A DNA stretch of 64,000 nt from Hermodice carunculata (taxonomy: Eukaryota > Annelida > Polychaeta > Eunicida > Amphinomidae), in NCBI GenBank assembly GCA_964020975.1, contig CAXHWN010002720.1, positions 1-64,000 of the forward strand, given 5' to 3'. Below, piece by piece: positions 1 through 13,545 of this stretch. Under the pieces are notes generated by a model, which had not been told where the DNA came from, made no database searches, and was given only the letters and a program-made list of their open reading frames with translations. Position numbers and translations under genes: made by a program. The stretch's first letter is position 1. Each line of letters begins with the position of its first letter.

Positions 1-758
1 ACACAAAATGCTCTGTGGAAGACGCTTGTTTGACTTGTGTTGGGACTGTTAAGCAAATGTACATTACAGTGCTACCATCGGGGCCAGTCCTGTGACTGGT
101 AATGGTAATGAAGGTACCATTGCGAAAAGCCTAAAATTAAAGCCAGTTAAGCAGACTCTGGGAACTATTTACACCTCTTTAAGTGGAATTGCACCAGACG
201 TGCATTGGAAAGAGCCAGTAAATTAACTAGTACCTACACAATAATGAATGTACATGAGGATAAACTTGGTGAGCTTCATGTGAATGTAACTAACTAAATT
301 ACAAGAAGAGCTTCAAGCCAATGGCACGCGTAGATCAACTGCCGTGATGCGATACACGGCAAGAGCAAGACTAAACTACACGAAGAGCTTGACTGAATAC
401 ATTTGCTGAACGTTGATTCCGTTCATGTTGCATACGGTTCTACATTTATTCGACGGATCACATACGAGCACATTAAAGTGTATTTGTTGTCCAACGCATA
501 TGCACCACAATGAAATGCTGCCCTTGGGCTTTTAATTTCAGTTGTCTTCATGGAAAACGTGTCATCTTGACCATGTAAATATTCGAGACGAATGATCTGT
601 GTTAAGCTATTTGTTTAACCTGGATCATGATTGAGGGTAGCATATTATTATGATAATGAATTACGTGACCAGGTGTTATTATAGAAATTATGATGAAATA
701 ATATTCCAGACTACTCATAATAGTGTAGATAGCCACTTTTATTCCTGCTATTCGCACG
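1..758. other. No gene seen
   Basis: Unique-looking AT-rich sequence with no supported gene, repeat or RNA. Confidence 0.6.
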
Positions 759-762
759 ATGT

Positions 763-853
<91 letters not shown>
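759..853 (+). repeat. (CT)n microsatellite
   Basis: Dinucleotide array of about 95 bp with one G interruption. Confidence 0.95.
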
Positions 854-1080
854 GCCTAATAACATGAAGTGCGACCAATCTGTATCAGTATAGCAACTGA
901 ATACAGCGCAAAACCACATCAACGCAAATGAATGAAGACTTCACAAAAATTTCTACGAAGCATCAAAGAAGCATAGAGACCATCCGTTGTAAAACATAGA
1001 CTTCTATCACAGTGCATGCACTATGCCATCGACATTACATAAGAGAAATCTTGACCATTTCATAAGATCATTGACATTCA

Positions 1081-1285
1081 TACCTGCCAACCCCCAGGGT
1101 TTCCAAAATAGTAATACTTTTTGTGGAGAATAGTAATAAGTGGTATTCTTATCTTATCTTTCACAGAGAACTCGCTCTTAACAATTGTAATATTTTACTA
1201 TTTTCATCAAATTTTACACTATTTCATGAAAATATCACCTCAAAAATAGTAATCATTGCGCACAAATAGTAAAATTTGGCAGGTA
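1081..1285. mobile_element. MITE-like element with 10-bp terminal inverted repeats
   Basis: TACCTGCCAA at 1081-1090 is mirrored by TTGGCAGGTA at 1276-1285. The interior is AT-rich with repeated AATAGTAA. No coding capacity and no clear target duplication are visible, so the class is undecided. Confidence 0.45.
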
Positions 1286-1584
1286 TTGGAATTACATAGC
1301 ACTTGTGCTAAACGTCAAATTCAACACCTGACATTTAACATATTCAGGCTCATAAAATTTCCAATTCCTTTCAGATACTTTCAGCCACATCTTACAAGCA
1401 CATTCCAATAACATTAGATCTTCAACTTTCGATGCATTGTGGCTGACTTAAGCGAACGCATACCACAGCAGCCCCTAAGCCTCTCCTCTCATATCACCAA
1501 CGCACAGCGATGCGCTACCCAGCCGCCTACACTCTGTAATTAGTAACGTCGCAACTTAACACGATGCTCAAGATAAGGACAGGT

Positions 1585-1586
<2 letters not shown>

Positions 1587-1651
<65 letters not shown>
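1587..1651 (+). repeat. (CA)n microsatellite
   Basis: Perfect dinucleotide array. Confidence 0.95.
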
Positions 1652-1655
<4 letters not shown>

Positions 1656-1778
1656 CCATTTACGATTTACAGGTTTGGTGTAACTCTTTTGCTATTCAGC
1701 CGCCTGACGGAATAATGATGATGATGATGATAATTATAAGAGGAAGAAGAAGAAGAAGAAGAAGAAGAAGAATTTTAT

Positions 1779-1844
1779 CAGCGCCCACGAATGAGGAAAT
1801 TGAAATGCAGTATACATCAAGATAAATACATACATATCACAGAA
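1779..1844 (-). repeat. Second copy of the same 3' end
   Basis: aatgaggaaattgaaatgca and agtatacatcaagataaata match 2053-2107 almost exactly. It too is preceded on the plus strand by a GAA array. Confidence 0.7.
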
Positions 1845-1850
1845 GTGTAA

Positions 1851-2034
1851 TATAATAATAATAATAATGATGATGATGAGGAGGAGGAGGAGGAGGAGGA
1901 GGAGGAGGAGGAGGAGGAGGAGAAGAAGAAGAAGAAGAAGAAGAAGAAGAAGAAGAAGAAGAAGAAGAAGAAGAAGAAGAAGAAGAAGAAGAAGAAGAAG
2001 AAGAAGAAGAAGAAGGAGAAGAAGAAGAAGAAGA
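1851..2034 (+). repeat. Compound trinucleotide array (AAT, GAT, GAG, GAA)
   Basis: Successive blocks of four related trinucleotides. The long Arg/Met frame through it is not a gene. Confidence 0.95.
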
Positions 2035-2330
2035 GTTTATTCAGCCCCCAGGAATGAGGAAATTAAAATGCAGTATACATCAAGATAAATACATACATAT
2101 CACAGGACATGCAGGATTGAGTACAATCTCACAGAAAACACAAAATACACCTGACATAGCACTGTCGTATGAAATCATGAAATGATTAAAAACTTACAAA
2201 AAATATATGCACTGGTACCACACAGTAAAAGACGTGACGGTGGGGAGGCTGACATTGCCCCCCGGGGCTGCTATCCCGAGTCCTGTGTGAGATCAGTAAC
2301 CTAGGCCTTATGCATTTACATGTTAAAATA
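2035..2330 (-). mobile_element. LINE/SINE 3' end with (CTT)n tail, minus strand
   Basis: Read on the minus strand, the sequence ends cctgggggctgaataaactc and then (TTC)n, a poly(A)-signal-plus-short-repeat tail. A second copy of the same ~62-bp end lies at 1779-1844. Confidence 0.5.
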
Positions 2331-2339
2331 ATGGCATTC

Positions 2340-3949
2340 ACCGGCTTATTTCTCCTAGTTGAAATGTAAAATCACAACTTTCTTGGCATTCCACACTAAG
2401 TTTACACCAATAGCAACAAGTTAAAACTAAGAAAATAGGGGGTCCTGTGATAAGATTTATTTTTACAGGTACATTTGTGTACCTTACTTGCATGACTAAC
2501 GGTTCCGCGCCAAATATGTCTCCAAAAATGCACAAAGTTATCAAGGGGTGATTAAGCATTTTCATCATTTTTGAATTAGTACTTACAGTACGCAAGGGGG
2601 AGGGGCTTAAATGGGTCAGTACACTTTCGCGGAAAATGGAAAATAATGGTCTATTTTTGGCCGGTTTTGTGTAATTTTGCTATGATTTTTTGTTGTTGAA
2701 AATCGTCAGTTTTAAAGTACTATTGGCGGGAGGGAGGGAGGGGGGAGGGGTTATCAAATTTAGTACGTTAAGTACTAATTCAAAAATGATGATAATGTTG
2801 AACCATCACCGCCCCACCGAAGTAACACCCAGCCAGCCACAGCCAATAAACGGGCGACGTAGCCAGCTCCACGCACCCAACCCGAACAGATATGCGTCTG
2901 CACAGACTCTACCATGCTGCTTGAAAAGCGCGAAGAAGCAGTGACACAAGCAAGTGTTCTTCGCTAAATTTAAGACAATTTTCATGACAAAGTAAGGCCC
3001 GAATAGAATGATCTGTACTGTCTTCAGGCTCAGCGTAAAATGGTTTGGTATAGGGGGAAAAGACATCTAAGGGGAAAAGCCAGAAGACACTTGCGTAACG
3101 TACCCATGAATAAAGTCCTCGTTTAAGAATTCAGCTATAACGTGAGTGGAAAGGTGGCGGCCAGGACCGTCAAGACTAAGAAGACGCACATGAGCCTAAT
3201 GCTCTGCTGGCATCGTGTCTACACCTACATCTTCATTTCAAAGTTGCGAGACCTCAAGTGGCTTCAGAACAGATAAAGCTTATGTGATGTTAGTGTCTCA
3301 TTTGTCAACCAGCTGGCACTTTGCCCCACACGTAATCACAGCTTATTTGTGCAATTCCTGTGATGGATATTGTTGCATGTTCCAAGACAACAATGATTGA
3401 GTCCGTAACTTTACGTTCTCAGTGACCTTGGGACAGAAGATCAATTTCACCCAGATTATGTAATACAAGAGGCCTACAGGCCTGGTGCTGTGTTGACATT
3501 GTCATTGATGTCCAAGCTACACGCTGCCATATTACAAAATTACCTCTTTCAACTTTACAGGCATGGTGACCTCACAGAAATATGTCAAGGTCATTGATAT
3601 TACATAGCATTCTAGAATTGGACATGGTTTATATATCCTATAAATTTGGCAAGTCTTCTCTAATTTCTTTTCCAGATATGGAATTTCATATTTTAAAACA
3701 CATTTTGGCTCATACTTTCCGTTAAATTATGAGTGGCGCTACTAATATCAGTAGCAACTCAGATTTTAACCTCCTCCATGATCCCACTAAATTCCGTGAA
3801 GATTCGCCAATAAATAAAGATGCAAAAGTGTTCACAAGATTTTCATATTCTGACACTGGCCGGATATTCATGCCTTTGGCCAAAGTTTTTCGAATATTTG
3901 CCATACACAACTGCGTCTTGGTCACTCATACCTGTGTTCCCATCTATCA
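2340..3949. other. No gene seen
   Basis: Short open frames only. Two short related stretches with ttgaattagtacttac and its reverse (near 2570 and 2775) suggest a small unclassified repeat. Confidence 0.5.
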
Positions 3950-4425
3950 AAAGTGAATGTTTTACCTGATCCATTATGTGTCTGTGGGAATTATATCGAA
4001 TCACCTGAACATTATTTTTTGGACTTCGATCAATATGCTGGCCCTCGTTCAAATTATCACAAGAGGTAACTTTTATTTTGGCACCAGGAGCTAGTCCATT
4101 ACTTCTCTCAAAACTCGATAGGCAGTATTTTGTCAAAATTTTGTTAGAGGGAAGTTCAGTTCTTGAGGCCAAAGTGAACGAAAACATTTGTAACGCAGTG
4201 CATACCTCTACTAATGAATCAATGCGTTTCTTAGCTCCTGGTGTCTGAATTTGTTTAACTTTTAAGAAGAGGTTATCTACGTTTATGTACCTGTTTTCTT
4301 GTTATGCACAGTTTTGTCCTGTTAGTTTTGTAAATGCACGTATATCTGTGTGTGCATTGTATGTCTGAAGAACCCTCGCTTAGTTTTAAGGGCTATCCAG
4401 GTGAAATGAATATATTTATAACATG
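3950..4425 (+). mobile_element. Non-LTR element, 3' fragment (C-terminal domain plus tail)
   Basis: Frames in this stretch read DPLCVCGN followed by HYFLD, the Cys/His pattern of the C-terminal domain of APE-type LINEs, then LAPGAS and a segment like VNENICNAVHT. Several frame breaks are present. The fragment ends in the shared 3' tail (gctatccaggtgaaatgaatat near 4400). Confidence 0.65.
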
Positions 4426-4592
4426 TCATTCGCAATGCCGAAGCTGTTGAAGAAAAAAAAAGACATCAACAACAGGACGGGACAGGAACAAAACTGACCA
4501 AGTGAGCCATCTTTGATCTGTTCGCAAACCAAGCTAACTGTCAGCCTTCGCTGCCACTCTTCGGGTCACGGGGCCCCGAAGGCCCGCATCCA

Positions 4593-4600
4593 TGACGTCA
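4593..4600. promoter_or_regulatory. Consensus CRE (TGACGTCA)
   Basis: A full palindromic CREB/ATF site in a locally GC-richer patch (4550-4660). No coding region is recognisable beside it. Confidence 0.25.
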
Positions 4601-6020
4601 CGCTTTGAAACCAGATTGTCGCTGTCGTCGTTTGACAGATCGCCGAAATATGTCCGTATTTCAAAGGCTCTTGTATTCATGTGATTGGCCAATAATTGAT
4701 TGATAACGTCACCAAATGTTCAGGGACGATGTTTACTCCATTTGGTACAAATTTCAACTTCAACTCAAATGATTAACATCAAAAGCTTTTGAAGCTTGTT
4801 TTCTCAGAGAGAATACTAGAATGAAAATCCTACTAAGCAATGATCAATGATGATTCCAAGCAAAAGAAAAGAGCTGGGCGAAATTGAATCGAGTAAACGG
4901 CCTTTGACTTTTTAATGTCTGAACAGCAAAAAACAAAACAAAACAAAACAAAACACACACACGCTCAAAAAAGAGAAAAAAATATGATTTTCAAAATTTT
5001 GCTTCTCTCCTTTCCTATGAAATGAGGAAAATGAATATCCTGGAAATCAGAGGGACAATTGAAATGTCAAACTTTGAAGATGGATAACAGATAAACCAAG
5101 CCAAACGCAAAAAAATGCAGGATCTCCTTTTGTTGCCAATGTGTCAGGATTAAGATGCAAGCGTAATAATGATTTTATATCAAATAATAAGTGACTTATA
5201 TCGACATTTGTGGGGTCGATGGTTTGCGGTCAACTTTCGATTGTTTATTCAACAATTAAAATCACAGACACCCAAACACGGAGTATATAAATTCTCTGGA
5301 GCATGACAATTACACACATTACATATATGATTTGTTACTGTAACGCAAATACATTTGGAGTTATGATTTATTAAACTGGATTTTTGTGTGTGTGTTTAAG
5401 CTGTCCTTAAGAAATCATTTATTTTCGTCATTGTATTAAAAGATCTCTAACAAAGATTTGTGATAACAAATACTGATAAGGCTGGTAATAATTTTGAGCT
5501 TTTTTGCAAAGTATATTGCACTGATATTTAAGAAAAATAACTTTGTAGAGGTAAAAAGTAACGGTGTTTTTGTAGCACATAAAGGGAATGCTAACATTGA
5601 GTAATTGATTCGCACAAGGATATAGTTCTTTTATTTGTATATATGTTACTTTTTTATAATTATTCTAGCTGTACGTTGTCCTTTTTGTGTTATGTATGAT
5701 TATGTATGCACTTTTTGTGATTCATCTGTGAATTTGTATGTTTTTATTTTCCCCGATTTCGGTGATTCAAAACAAATATTAAAATATGACTATTAGGAAT
5801 AATTGTGACATACAAATGACTGATACAGTCTCGTAAATGCCTGTTCTGTTTTGGCGGTCTCTTGAATTACATAAGAGTCCTTTAAAATCAAGATTCATTG
5901 CAGGCACATCGTAATGTACCAATAAACCGTTATAAATTGAGATTATGTTATGTTTAACTCCCATTAGAGAACCTTTTCGAGAGTACTGCAATTCAACGTC
6001 CTCCATTTTACATCCGCATA

Positions 6021-6022
6021 TT

Positions 6023-6118
<96 letters not shown>

Positions 6119-6124
6119 TCCTTC
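6021..6124 (+). repeat. (TTTC)n microsatellite
   Basis: Tetranucleotide array of about 100 bp. Confidence 0.95.
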
Positions 6125-8316
6125 CTTCTTTTTTCTTTCTTAATCATTTTCTTAGTTTCTTTCTTTCCCAAATCACCAGATTTCAATCACATTTACCTTT
6201 ACTTTTTTACTCCTCTCTGATTGAATCAACTCATTTTATTTCTGATGAGGTCAGCTTGTTAACAAATACATATTCGATACATTTTGCTGAAATAATTGTG
6301 ATGGGAATGAGTTTTCCAATAACCAACAAAGACGTAAAAAGTAAGACGTGTACGGCACTCTGTGTCATATCGGACGCCTGTCCATTATGCCCCGTCAGTA
6401 ACTGTCAATTGTAAATTATCAACTCGGTGCTGTTTCTCTACCAAGGCAACGTGAATCTATAATGCGTGCTAACTTTAACGTAGTTGCCATTTCCCCGCGT
6501 ACATGAAAATCCTGCCTTGCGTTTGACTCACGGAGCTACTACACGTTCGGGAGCACTACGTAATAAGTTTTTAAAAACCCTATGGTTTATCCCGTTAGAA
6601 AAAATATTAAGGTTCTTTGGCCAGGCACGCCCTCCAAGGGCCAAAAGTGTGAGACGTAAACAGGAAAATGTGTTTTGTGCTGTCATGAAAATCAGCCACG
6701 AATGACACTGAAGTTGACGTTTTGATGTGTTTTACATCAAACGGCATTTTAAAATGTTGTTTTAAAGTTGGTCGACAGGAAGGCCCTACTGGTAAGTTCC
6801 ATTCAGTGCTCCTGCTGCCCGGCTTAACCCCACTAACTCCGCACTGACTTCCCACAAACGAGCCGCTGCTTCAGGATCCCTGGCATGAGAATCAGCTGTC
6901 TTTTCTCTGCAGTCACTGTAATAAGATCGTCAAAATACTGCGATCAATACAAACTTAAGCGCAAAAGAGAGTAAGAAAGAACAAAAGAAACCGGAAAAGG
7001 AAGAGAGAGATGGCTTGGTATGGCTAGGATTTCTTTTTTAACTTTCAATCAATGTATGAAGATATTTTTTATATCAATCAGTTTATATTAGAACACGTGG
7101 CACTTGTCGCACATGTAGACAAATACTCTGGGAATCAAAGAGAAGACCACGCTGTGATTTTTGTTCTCTGCCCCAAAACTAATTGATAACTCAAATGTCA
7201 GATCGCATAATACAACCTTTCAACATAGGAAATGGTTTCAGAATTGATTTACGACACTCAACACTTTTTTCGTTCATTCCCCCCCCCCCGCGCCTCACCA
7301 CGTGAAGGGGGGGGGGTGCTTATGGGCATTGCAGTTCTTCTTGATATGCCAACATATCGACACATCAGGTAAGAGTTCTGCTGCTAAAGCTTTGCCAGAT
7401 ATTCTTCATTAGCGTCCTTGACCTACTTCTATCCAGTCGTGCGTTGCTTGGGTTGGGAGAAAACACATGGGGATAGGAAACGATAGACCCACCTAAAGTA
7501 AATCGACACCTTGTTTGGGGTGAATCTGGTTGGTTGTTTTGGAGAAGAAGTCAAAATGTGAATTTCCACTGCAATCCCCATTGATTTACATGGTAATCAA
7601 CAGGAATGCATGCATTCACCGACAGGTACCCAAATTGAAAAGTTCGTTCAAAATCAGGAATCCAGAGTATCACCACCTAGTAAGTATTTTGTCTACCTAT
7701 CCCACAAGCTACATTTCCACCGAGTTAGAGACCGATCTGAGTGACAGTTTTGGAGTAGAAGTCAAAATAGGGAAAATAGATTAAAATACACAAAAATTCA
7801 TTAAAAAATCACAGCGCCACCTATTGGACAAAGAAAGGTGTGGCGGTCCCTGGAAGTATTCCTATGCAATTTATAAGTAATTGGCCAAGTGGTTTTGGAG
7901 AACAGGATTTTTTAAAAATATTGCCAGAAAATGAAAAAAAAAAATCATATAAAATAAAAAAATCATTGGAGAATAACCAATTAAACAAATTTGGTAGAGA
8001 ACCACCCAAGGTAGATCTCCATCAAGTGTGAAGAGGATCTGGATAAACAGGTTTTAAACAGGCAGCGTGCAGGTTGGCACTGACGCCAGAGACCGCGTGG
8101 CCTCGTCTATCTATTGTCCCCAAATGAATAGCTTCTCCTCTCTGTGGCGCAAAGTTAAATGCAGCAGACAAAATATTCACTTTTAAAAACATATGCCTCG
8201 CCCCCTCCTCCCCGTGAGGTTTAATGTTGACGAATTATTTTCCTTCTGTTCGAGTTGGGCGTTAAGCGCCCAAGACATCGAAGGCACCTTTGTCACAAAT
8301 AACCAAAGTGATGTAC

Positions 8317-8536
8317 CTGTAATATCTGCCCGACGTATTCGCTATGGTCGGCTCCAGGGCGCAGTACAGGGAGGTCTTAGCGCCCTCGGGTGACTCCACG
8401 TACCTTGTGCACATGAAACATGCAATTAAACAAGGGAGGAGACACTGGCAACAAGCGTTCTGTGCCCATGTGAACTCCCTGGCAAACTCTGTCTTGACGA
8501 CTCCCGGATGCAAAGAATATGCTGTGACACCAGTCC
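8317..8536 (-). CDS. RDH-like SDR, exon D (LHPG substrate-loop region)
   Basis: This 220-nt exon follows exon C across a 195-bp intron. It encodes GTGVTAYSLHPGVVKTEF, the conserved motif after the catalytic helix. Next come a Cys-rich hydrophobic stretch (CCQCLLPCLIACFMC), ESPEGAKTSLYCALEP and a segment ending SGRYY. The hydrophobic stretch sits where vertebrate RDH11-14 carry a variable, often membrane-associating, segment. The Cys content is unusual. The acceptor is ttttacag. The donor gtacat is weaker than the others and is phase 2, so a terminal exon of roughly 40 codons should follow at lower coordinates. I looked between 1 and 8316 and did not recognise it. Confidence 0.85.
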
Positions 8537-8731
8537 CTGTAAAACATGGATTTCAATTGGCCAGTTATTATAAGTGGCAATATTAATGTAATGTTTACAC
8601 TTTGGTATGAGTGAAAACATGCATGCCTAGTTTCGTTATGTGTGGAAACACTGATGTCAATTTGACACTTTACCATTACGAAATATCAATATTTGTAATA
8701 TGCTGACACAAGCATGAAAACAAAAAATTAC

Positions 8732-8947
8732 CTTCAAGACGCTTTGCCAACTCCAAGGTGAATAAAATATTAGCGGTCTTGGTACGTCCATATCCATTAA
8801 AACTGCTGAAACCTCTTGTCATCTGTAAATCGTCGAAATTTATACGACCGCGATGGCTACGATGAGCCTCTGAGGAAACATTGACAATTCTGCTGGGTTT
8901 AGAGGACTTCAGTTTTTCCAGCAGCAAATCGGTCAGCAGAAAGTGTC
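8732..8947 (-). CDS. RDH-like SDR, exon C (catalytic Ser and YxxxK)
   Basis: This 216-nt exon encodes about 72 residues starting [12 protein letters not shown]. It contains [11 protein letters not shown], with the catalytic Ser region, then INFDDLQ, then [20 protein letters not shown]. The Y-G-R-T-K run is the catalytic YxxxK. The acceptor is ttccag and the donor gtaatt, both phase 1. The order of motifs and their spacing match human RDH11-13-type enzymes known from the literature. A further upstream in-frame extension on this strand is low-complexity intron sequence (Phe/Cys-rich) and was excluded. No stop or frameshift lies within the exon, so it looks functional. Confidence 0.9.
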
Positions 8948-9489
8948 CTGGAACACAGAGACAGAGGTGTAACAAATACCGTGCAACAAGTATCCCCCAG
9001 TGACAATCGTAAAACATTAAGTACGGCAGAATGAGGAGGCGATAATTAAGATGAAAAGATAAAAAGAAGAAAAAAAAAAAAAACTGAAGAAAACAGGCAA
9101 AGAAGCAAAATAAAACAAAGAAAAATAACAAACAAAAAAAGCAAAAACAAAAACAAACATAGGAGAATAAATGAACGCCAGTGAACACGAAAAGACCAAA
9201 GATAAATGACACTGAAACAGAAGATGTGAAATGTTGGAAAAGGCACAAGTGGCAAAATAAAGCTGTTTAAAAACAATCTTGAAGGGCTCTTTACTGTTTA
9301 GACCGATTGGATGAAATTACATACCCAGCTGTTTTGGTGGACTCCTAGCTTTAAGTGATGCACCTTATCATGTTTGAAGGCAGGAAAGCTATGTCAACAC
9401 TTCAGGAAATGAAAGCGATCCGAAAGTATTTACATGTTAAGTATGTAAAACAATTGGCGAAAGACTACTCATTTTACATGTCGATATTG

Positions 9490-9938
<449 letters not shown>

Positions 9939-9959
9939 GGTGTCCCCATTTGTCTGTAT

Positions 9960-10260
9960 GGAAATGCATCTCTTTATTTAAAAGATCTCATGTACCTTAA
10001 ATATATTAGAAGAGTAGCATTACATAGGGGTAATAGTAGGAAATCTCTATGTCAAGTCCTTAGTCATATTATACGGTTCCTTCCGTAGTTACATGCTGCC
10101 ACACAAGACCCACACTGTGGAATAAATTATCAGAGAAGCTGCGATGTGCTGACAAGGAAACTGGATATTAGAAAACCTTCTTTCGGACATTTTTTTCCGC
10201 AATTTCAATCTACACTTATCACATTGTAAAGAGCCTCTGAACAATCTGTATCAAACGACT
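9960..10260 (+). mobile_element. L2/CR1-like LINE C-terminal fragment
   Basis: The readable segment contains PTLWNKLSEKLRCADKE, typical of the last part of L2/CR1-type ORF2. It lies just past the ATT array, so the preceding fragment may have inserted into this older copy. The copy is degenerate. Confidence 0.55.
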
Positions 10261-10773
10261 TGCATCATTATGTAAAATATCCTTATCCTTGTGGGATGTG
10301 CTTTCCTTTTACAGTAATGATGTCTTTGATGTGTGTATTTTTGTCCACTAGGTAACCTATTATGCCAACAGGAGCAAGAGTGCTATATCTGCCGTAAAGG
10401 TCTCATCCCCCCCCCCCAAAAAAAATAATAAAAAAAGAATAAAAATCAAAACCCAATCTCTCCGTACTCCATAATCGATCCAGTCAGTGTTTATGCCTAA
10501 ACCTGTGATTTAATCAATTTATTTTTACGTTCGTTCAACAGCTAAATGAATTTGCAAGCGGGAAACCATTAAGCATGTTTTGCAGCCTTAAATTCTGGGG
10601 CATATTTTTAAGTTATGGCGGCTACTTGCCTTTAAAGTCAACCTATTTGAAGTTAAAGAATGAATAAACGTGAATTTTAGTAAATACATAAATAAATATG
10701 TGTAACAAGTTCCTGCTTATAATGGCAAGACTTAGAGGATTTATATGCCCAACGAGGGATTCCTACACTACGC

Positions 10774-11444
10774 TCACTGAAATTTTCCCATCCTGTCTCT
10801 ATGAAATTTTGTATGACTTATGTGGGGAAATGTTTCCGTCACTACGCGTACTGCAGCTACCTGGACAGATTCCAGACGACCTTTAGCAGCTTTTGTGCAT
10901 CCATCCCAGGCCACACTGGTGTGCTCAAAACAAAGAAGCACAAAGGAAGAGTAAATGCGCCTAATAGCTATTGTATTTAACTTTTTTTTTTTTTTTTTTT
11001 TTTTTTTTAGATTTTGCAATAACATGGTCGACATGAGTTGACCAAGGGATATCTGAAAGAAGACAACAACATTTCCAAGAGTATCATTACTAAATATTTG
11101 GTTGGGTGGTTTTCAGGGTTATTTTTCTTACTTACTCTCATTGAGTTAGTTTTGTTAGGGTTGATAGAAGCGAGACACTGGTTTGACCATTGTGATGTTG
11201 ATTCAGGGTCACGATTTATATTCTCAGCTGCTTCAGTAGAATTGTGTACTGCGATGTATGAGGTGAACGCGATGTCGTCAGCAACGTACCTAAGACAGAA
11301 CAATAGACGCAGAACTGAACCTTGTGAGACACCTGCTTTACTGGAATAGATTGTGCTGAGTTATTCGATTGAATAGAGCCAAACCAAGGTCATTTTTCTG
11401 GTGTGTAGAATCCTATGAATTGCATTCATCATTAAAATCACCAC

Positions 11445-11527
<83 letters not shown>

Positions 11528-11940
11528 TGTCGGTCCATCTCAATTGCTTTAGAAATGGAGGTATCTAAAGATTCCGAAATGGCGTCACAGATTTCAGCCC
11601 GGTTAATAAGGAGGTCGGTAGTAATTGCCTATTAATGATGTCCCATGTTTGGCAGAAATTTCAACCCAGACACATTCACAGTTCGGATTTTCCAGATCTG
11701 TGTGCCTCTGGCATGGTAAGAAATAATGGCCATACGTTAAAACACCTCCCTCTTGGCCCGTCAAGCGGTCTCCTTGAAAAGAGGTTGAAAGTTGTCAATA
11801 TGGAGTAGTTCAGGAAAACAGGCGTCAAGCCAAGTTTCTGACAAAGTAATTATACTAAATAGAGCCTTCACTGTTTGCTAGTTGTAGAATCTCTTCAATT
11901 TTACCTGAACTTTTTATTTATGCTATGAACATTGAAATGA
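10774..11940 (-). mobile_element. Non-LTR element, degenerate, antisense copy
   Basis: Read on the minus strand, an endonuclease start resembling CHFNVHSIN lies near 11930 and a GPRGRCFN region near 11750. A reverse-transcriptase palm lies near 11300-11100 (ADDIAFTSY, then SQWSNQCLASINPNKT), and a thumb/C-terminal segment near 10960-10800 (VAWDGCTKA, RLESVQVAAVRVVTETFPH). Many frame breaks and an AAT array interrupt it. It is the only clear LINE in the dehydrogenase introns that runs in the same direction as that gene. Confidence 0.65.
11443..11527 (+). repeat. (AAT)n microsatellite
   Basis: Perfect trinucleotide array inside the minus-strand LINE copy. Confidence 0.95.
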
Positions 11941-13317
11941 CAAAACTCGGTGTGGTTATTGTAGGACCACATTCTGATGCAAGGGTTGGCTGCACATCGA
12001 GGATAAACGGGAAGGATTTAAGCAGAAGCAACAGTATGTCGAATACACATCTGTCCTGTTTATTGAAAAAGACTAAGGAGACATTTATCTCAAATTCGAC
12101 ACTGCAACTTGCAGAGATGAATATAAGAGTAACTTACATTTATTGTAGAAAAGGCCGATTGCCACTCTGTATTGCTCAATGCCATTACCCATAAGTTCTT
12201 AAAAGGTAGGAAGAAAATGCACTAGTATAGATCTAAGTTTTAGTATGAACAAGGAGGGTAGACTCGCTCTACCCTCCTTGGTATGAAGCAATGGTGAGCA
12301 GGGAGCAATAAGACGAGGTGTATCGGAAGTTTGCACCCTACAAGAAGTGAAGGAAATGGACGGTAAAAAATGGGTTAATGTGGTGGACGCCGAGATGTGA
12401 TTTGATGCAGTAATGTGGTAACTAAACAAGTCACATATAATTGCAAAGAGAAAAAAAACAGCGATTGCGTGTGACAGTTGTTACGCAAAGAAGGTACACG
12501 ACCATTCAATGCGTTTTAAAAAGTCAATCTGGGTAAGCATGTTACACTTAGATAAAGCATTAATGATGTGACAACATGGCCCATACCAGTGTTAGAGGGC
12601 AGGGAAATATTGTAGCACATGTACACCATGAACTTGATAGGTTGCTAATAGCAGGAAATATACTACATCGCAACCGACAAATATGGCAGTACAAGCTGCG
12701 ATACATTACATGGCAATAGCAGCAAGCCAGTGGCAAGCATGAGTTTCAACAGGTTATGAAAGGAAGTGACAGCAGGAACTGGCACAACCAAAGTATAAAA
12801 TATAACATAGGAACCAGCAGGGAATTCCAGATGAAAGTTATCATCAAATTATCATATTTCGCCGCTTAGAAGGATATTCAATATACCAATTTTTCATATT
12901 GGTATGGTACTGTACTACAAGCTGGGAGCGGCATGAAATTTCCAACTTTAAAATAAGCAAAGTGTTTGTAACATATATCACACCGTGGAAACACTGAAAT
13001 GTTTCCTATTTGCGAGGGGCGTTAAGCTATGTAAAATAGTAAACAGAAAAAAAATATGGCAGTAGCCATCTGGGAAGACATTCAGCTGGTAATGTATGCA
13101 GGTAGGGGTAGCCATAATGACTATGGTACAGACAAAACGTATTATAAGACATGGTAGTAAGTAGCAAAGCCAGGTGGAATTAACAATACATTAACCAGAT
13201 TTTGCAAGTAAGAGAAATATCCAATGTGCGCATTTATAACCATGATGAGATACAGTACTGCAAGCTAAGCGCATGTAGGGGATTATCAACTAGAAGTAAG
13301 TAAAAATGTTAATAGCA
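11941..13317. other. No gene seen
   Basis: Probably old repeat sequence upstream of the minus-strand LINE. The only clear structure is the hairpin at 12250-12280. Confidence 0.5.
12250..12280. repeat. Perfect 13-bp hairpin with 5-nt loop
   Basis: CAAGGAGGGTAGA, loop CTCGC, then TCTACCCTCCTTG. No gene is adjacent. Confidence 0.9.

Positions 13318-13545
<228 letters not shown>

Larger units (their letters stand above)
4430..8316. other. No gene seen; expected location of a dehydrogenase 3' exon
   Basis: Apart from the CRE and TTTC array there is nothing supported. A C-run/G-run inverted pair lies at 7280-7316. A gttttggagaagaagtcaaa block near 7537 recurs in similar form near 7749, an unclassified repeat. 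A terminal exon for the dehydrogenase gene would be expected here or beyond the left edge. Confidence 0.5.

Noticed and set aside
1867-2088. Long poly-Arg frame
   Set aside because: It is a translation of a GAG/GAA trinucleotide array.
8676-9248. A 190-codon minus-strand protein
   Set aside because: Only the part at 8732-8947 is coding. The upstream part is T-rich intron translated into Phe/Cys, and a strong acceptor lies between.
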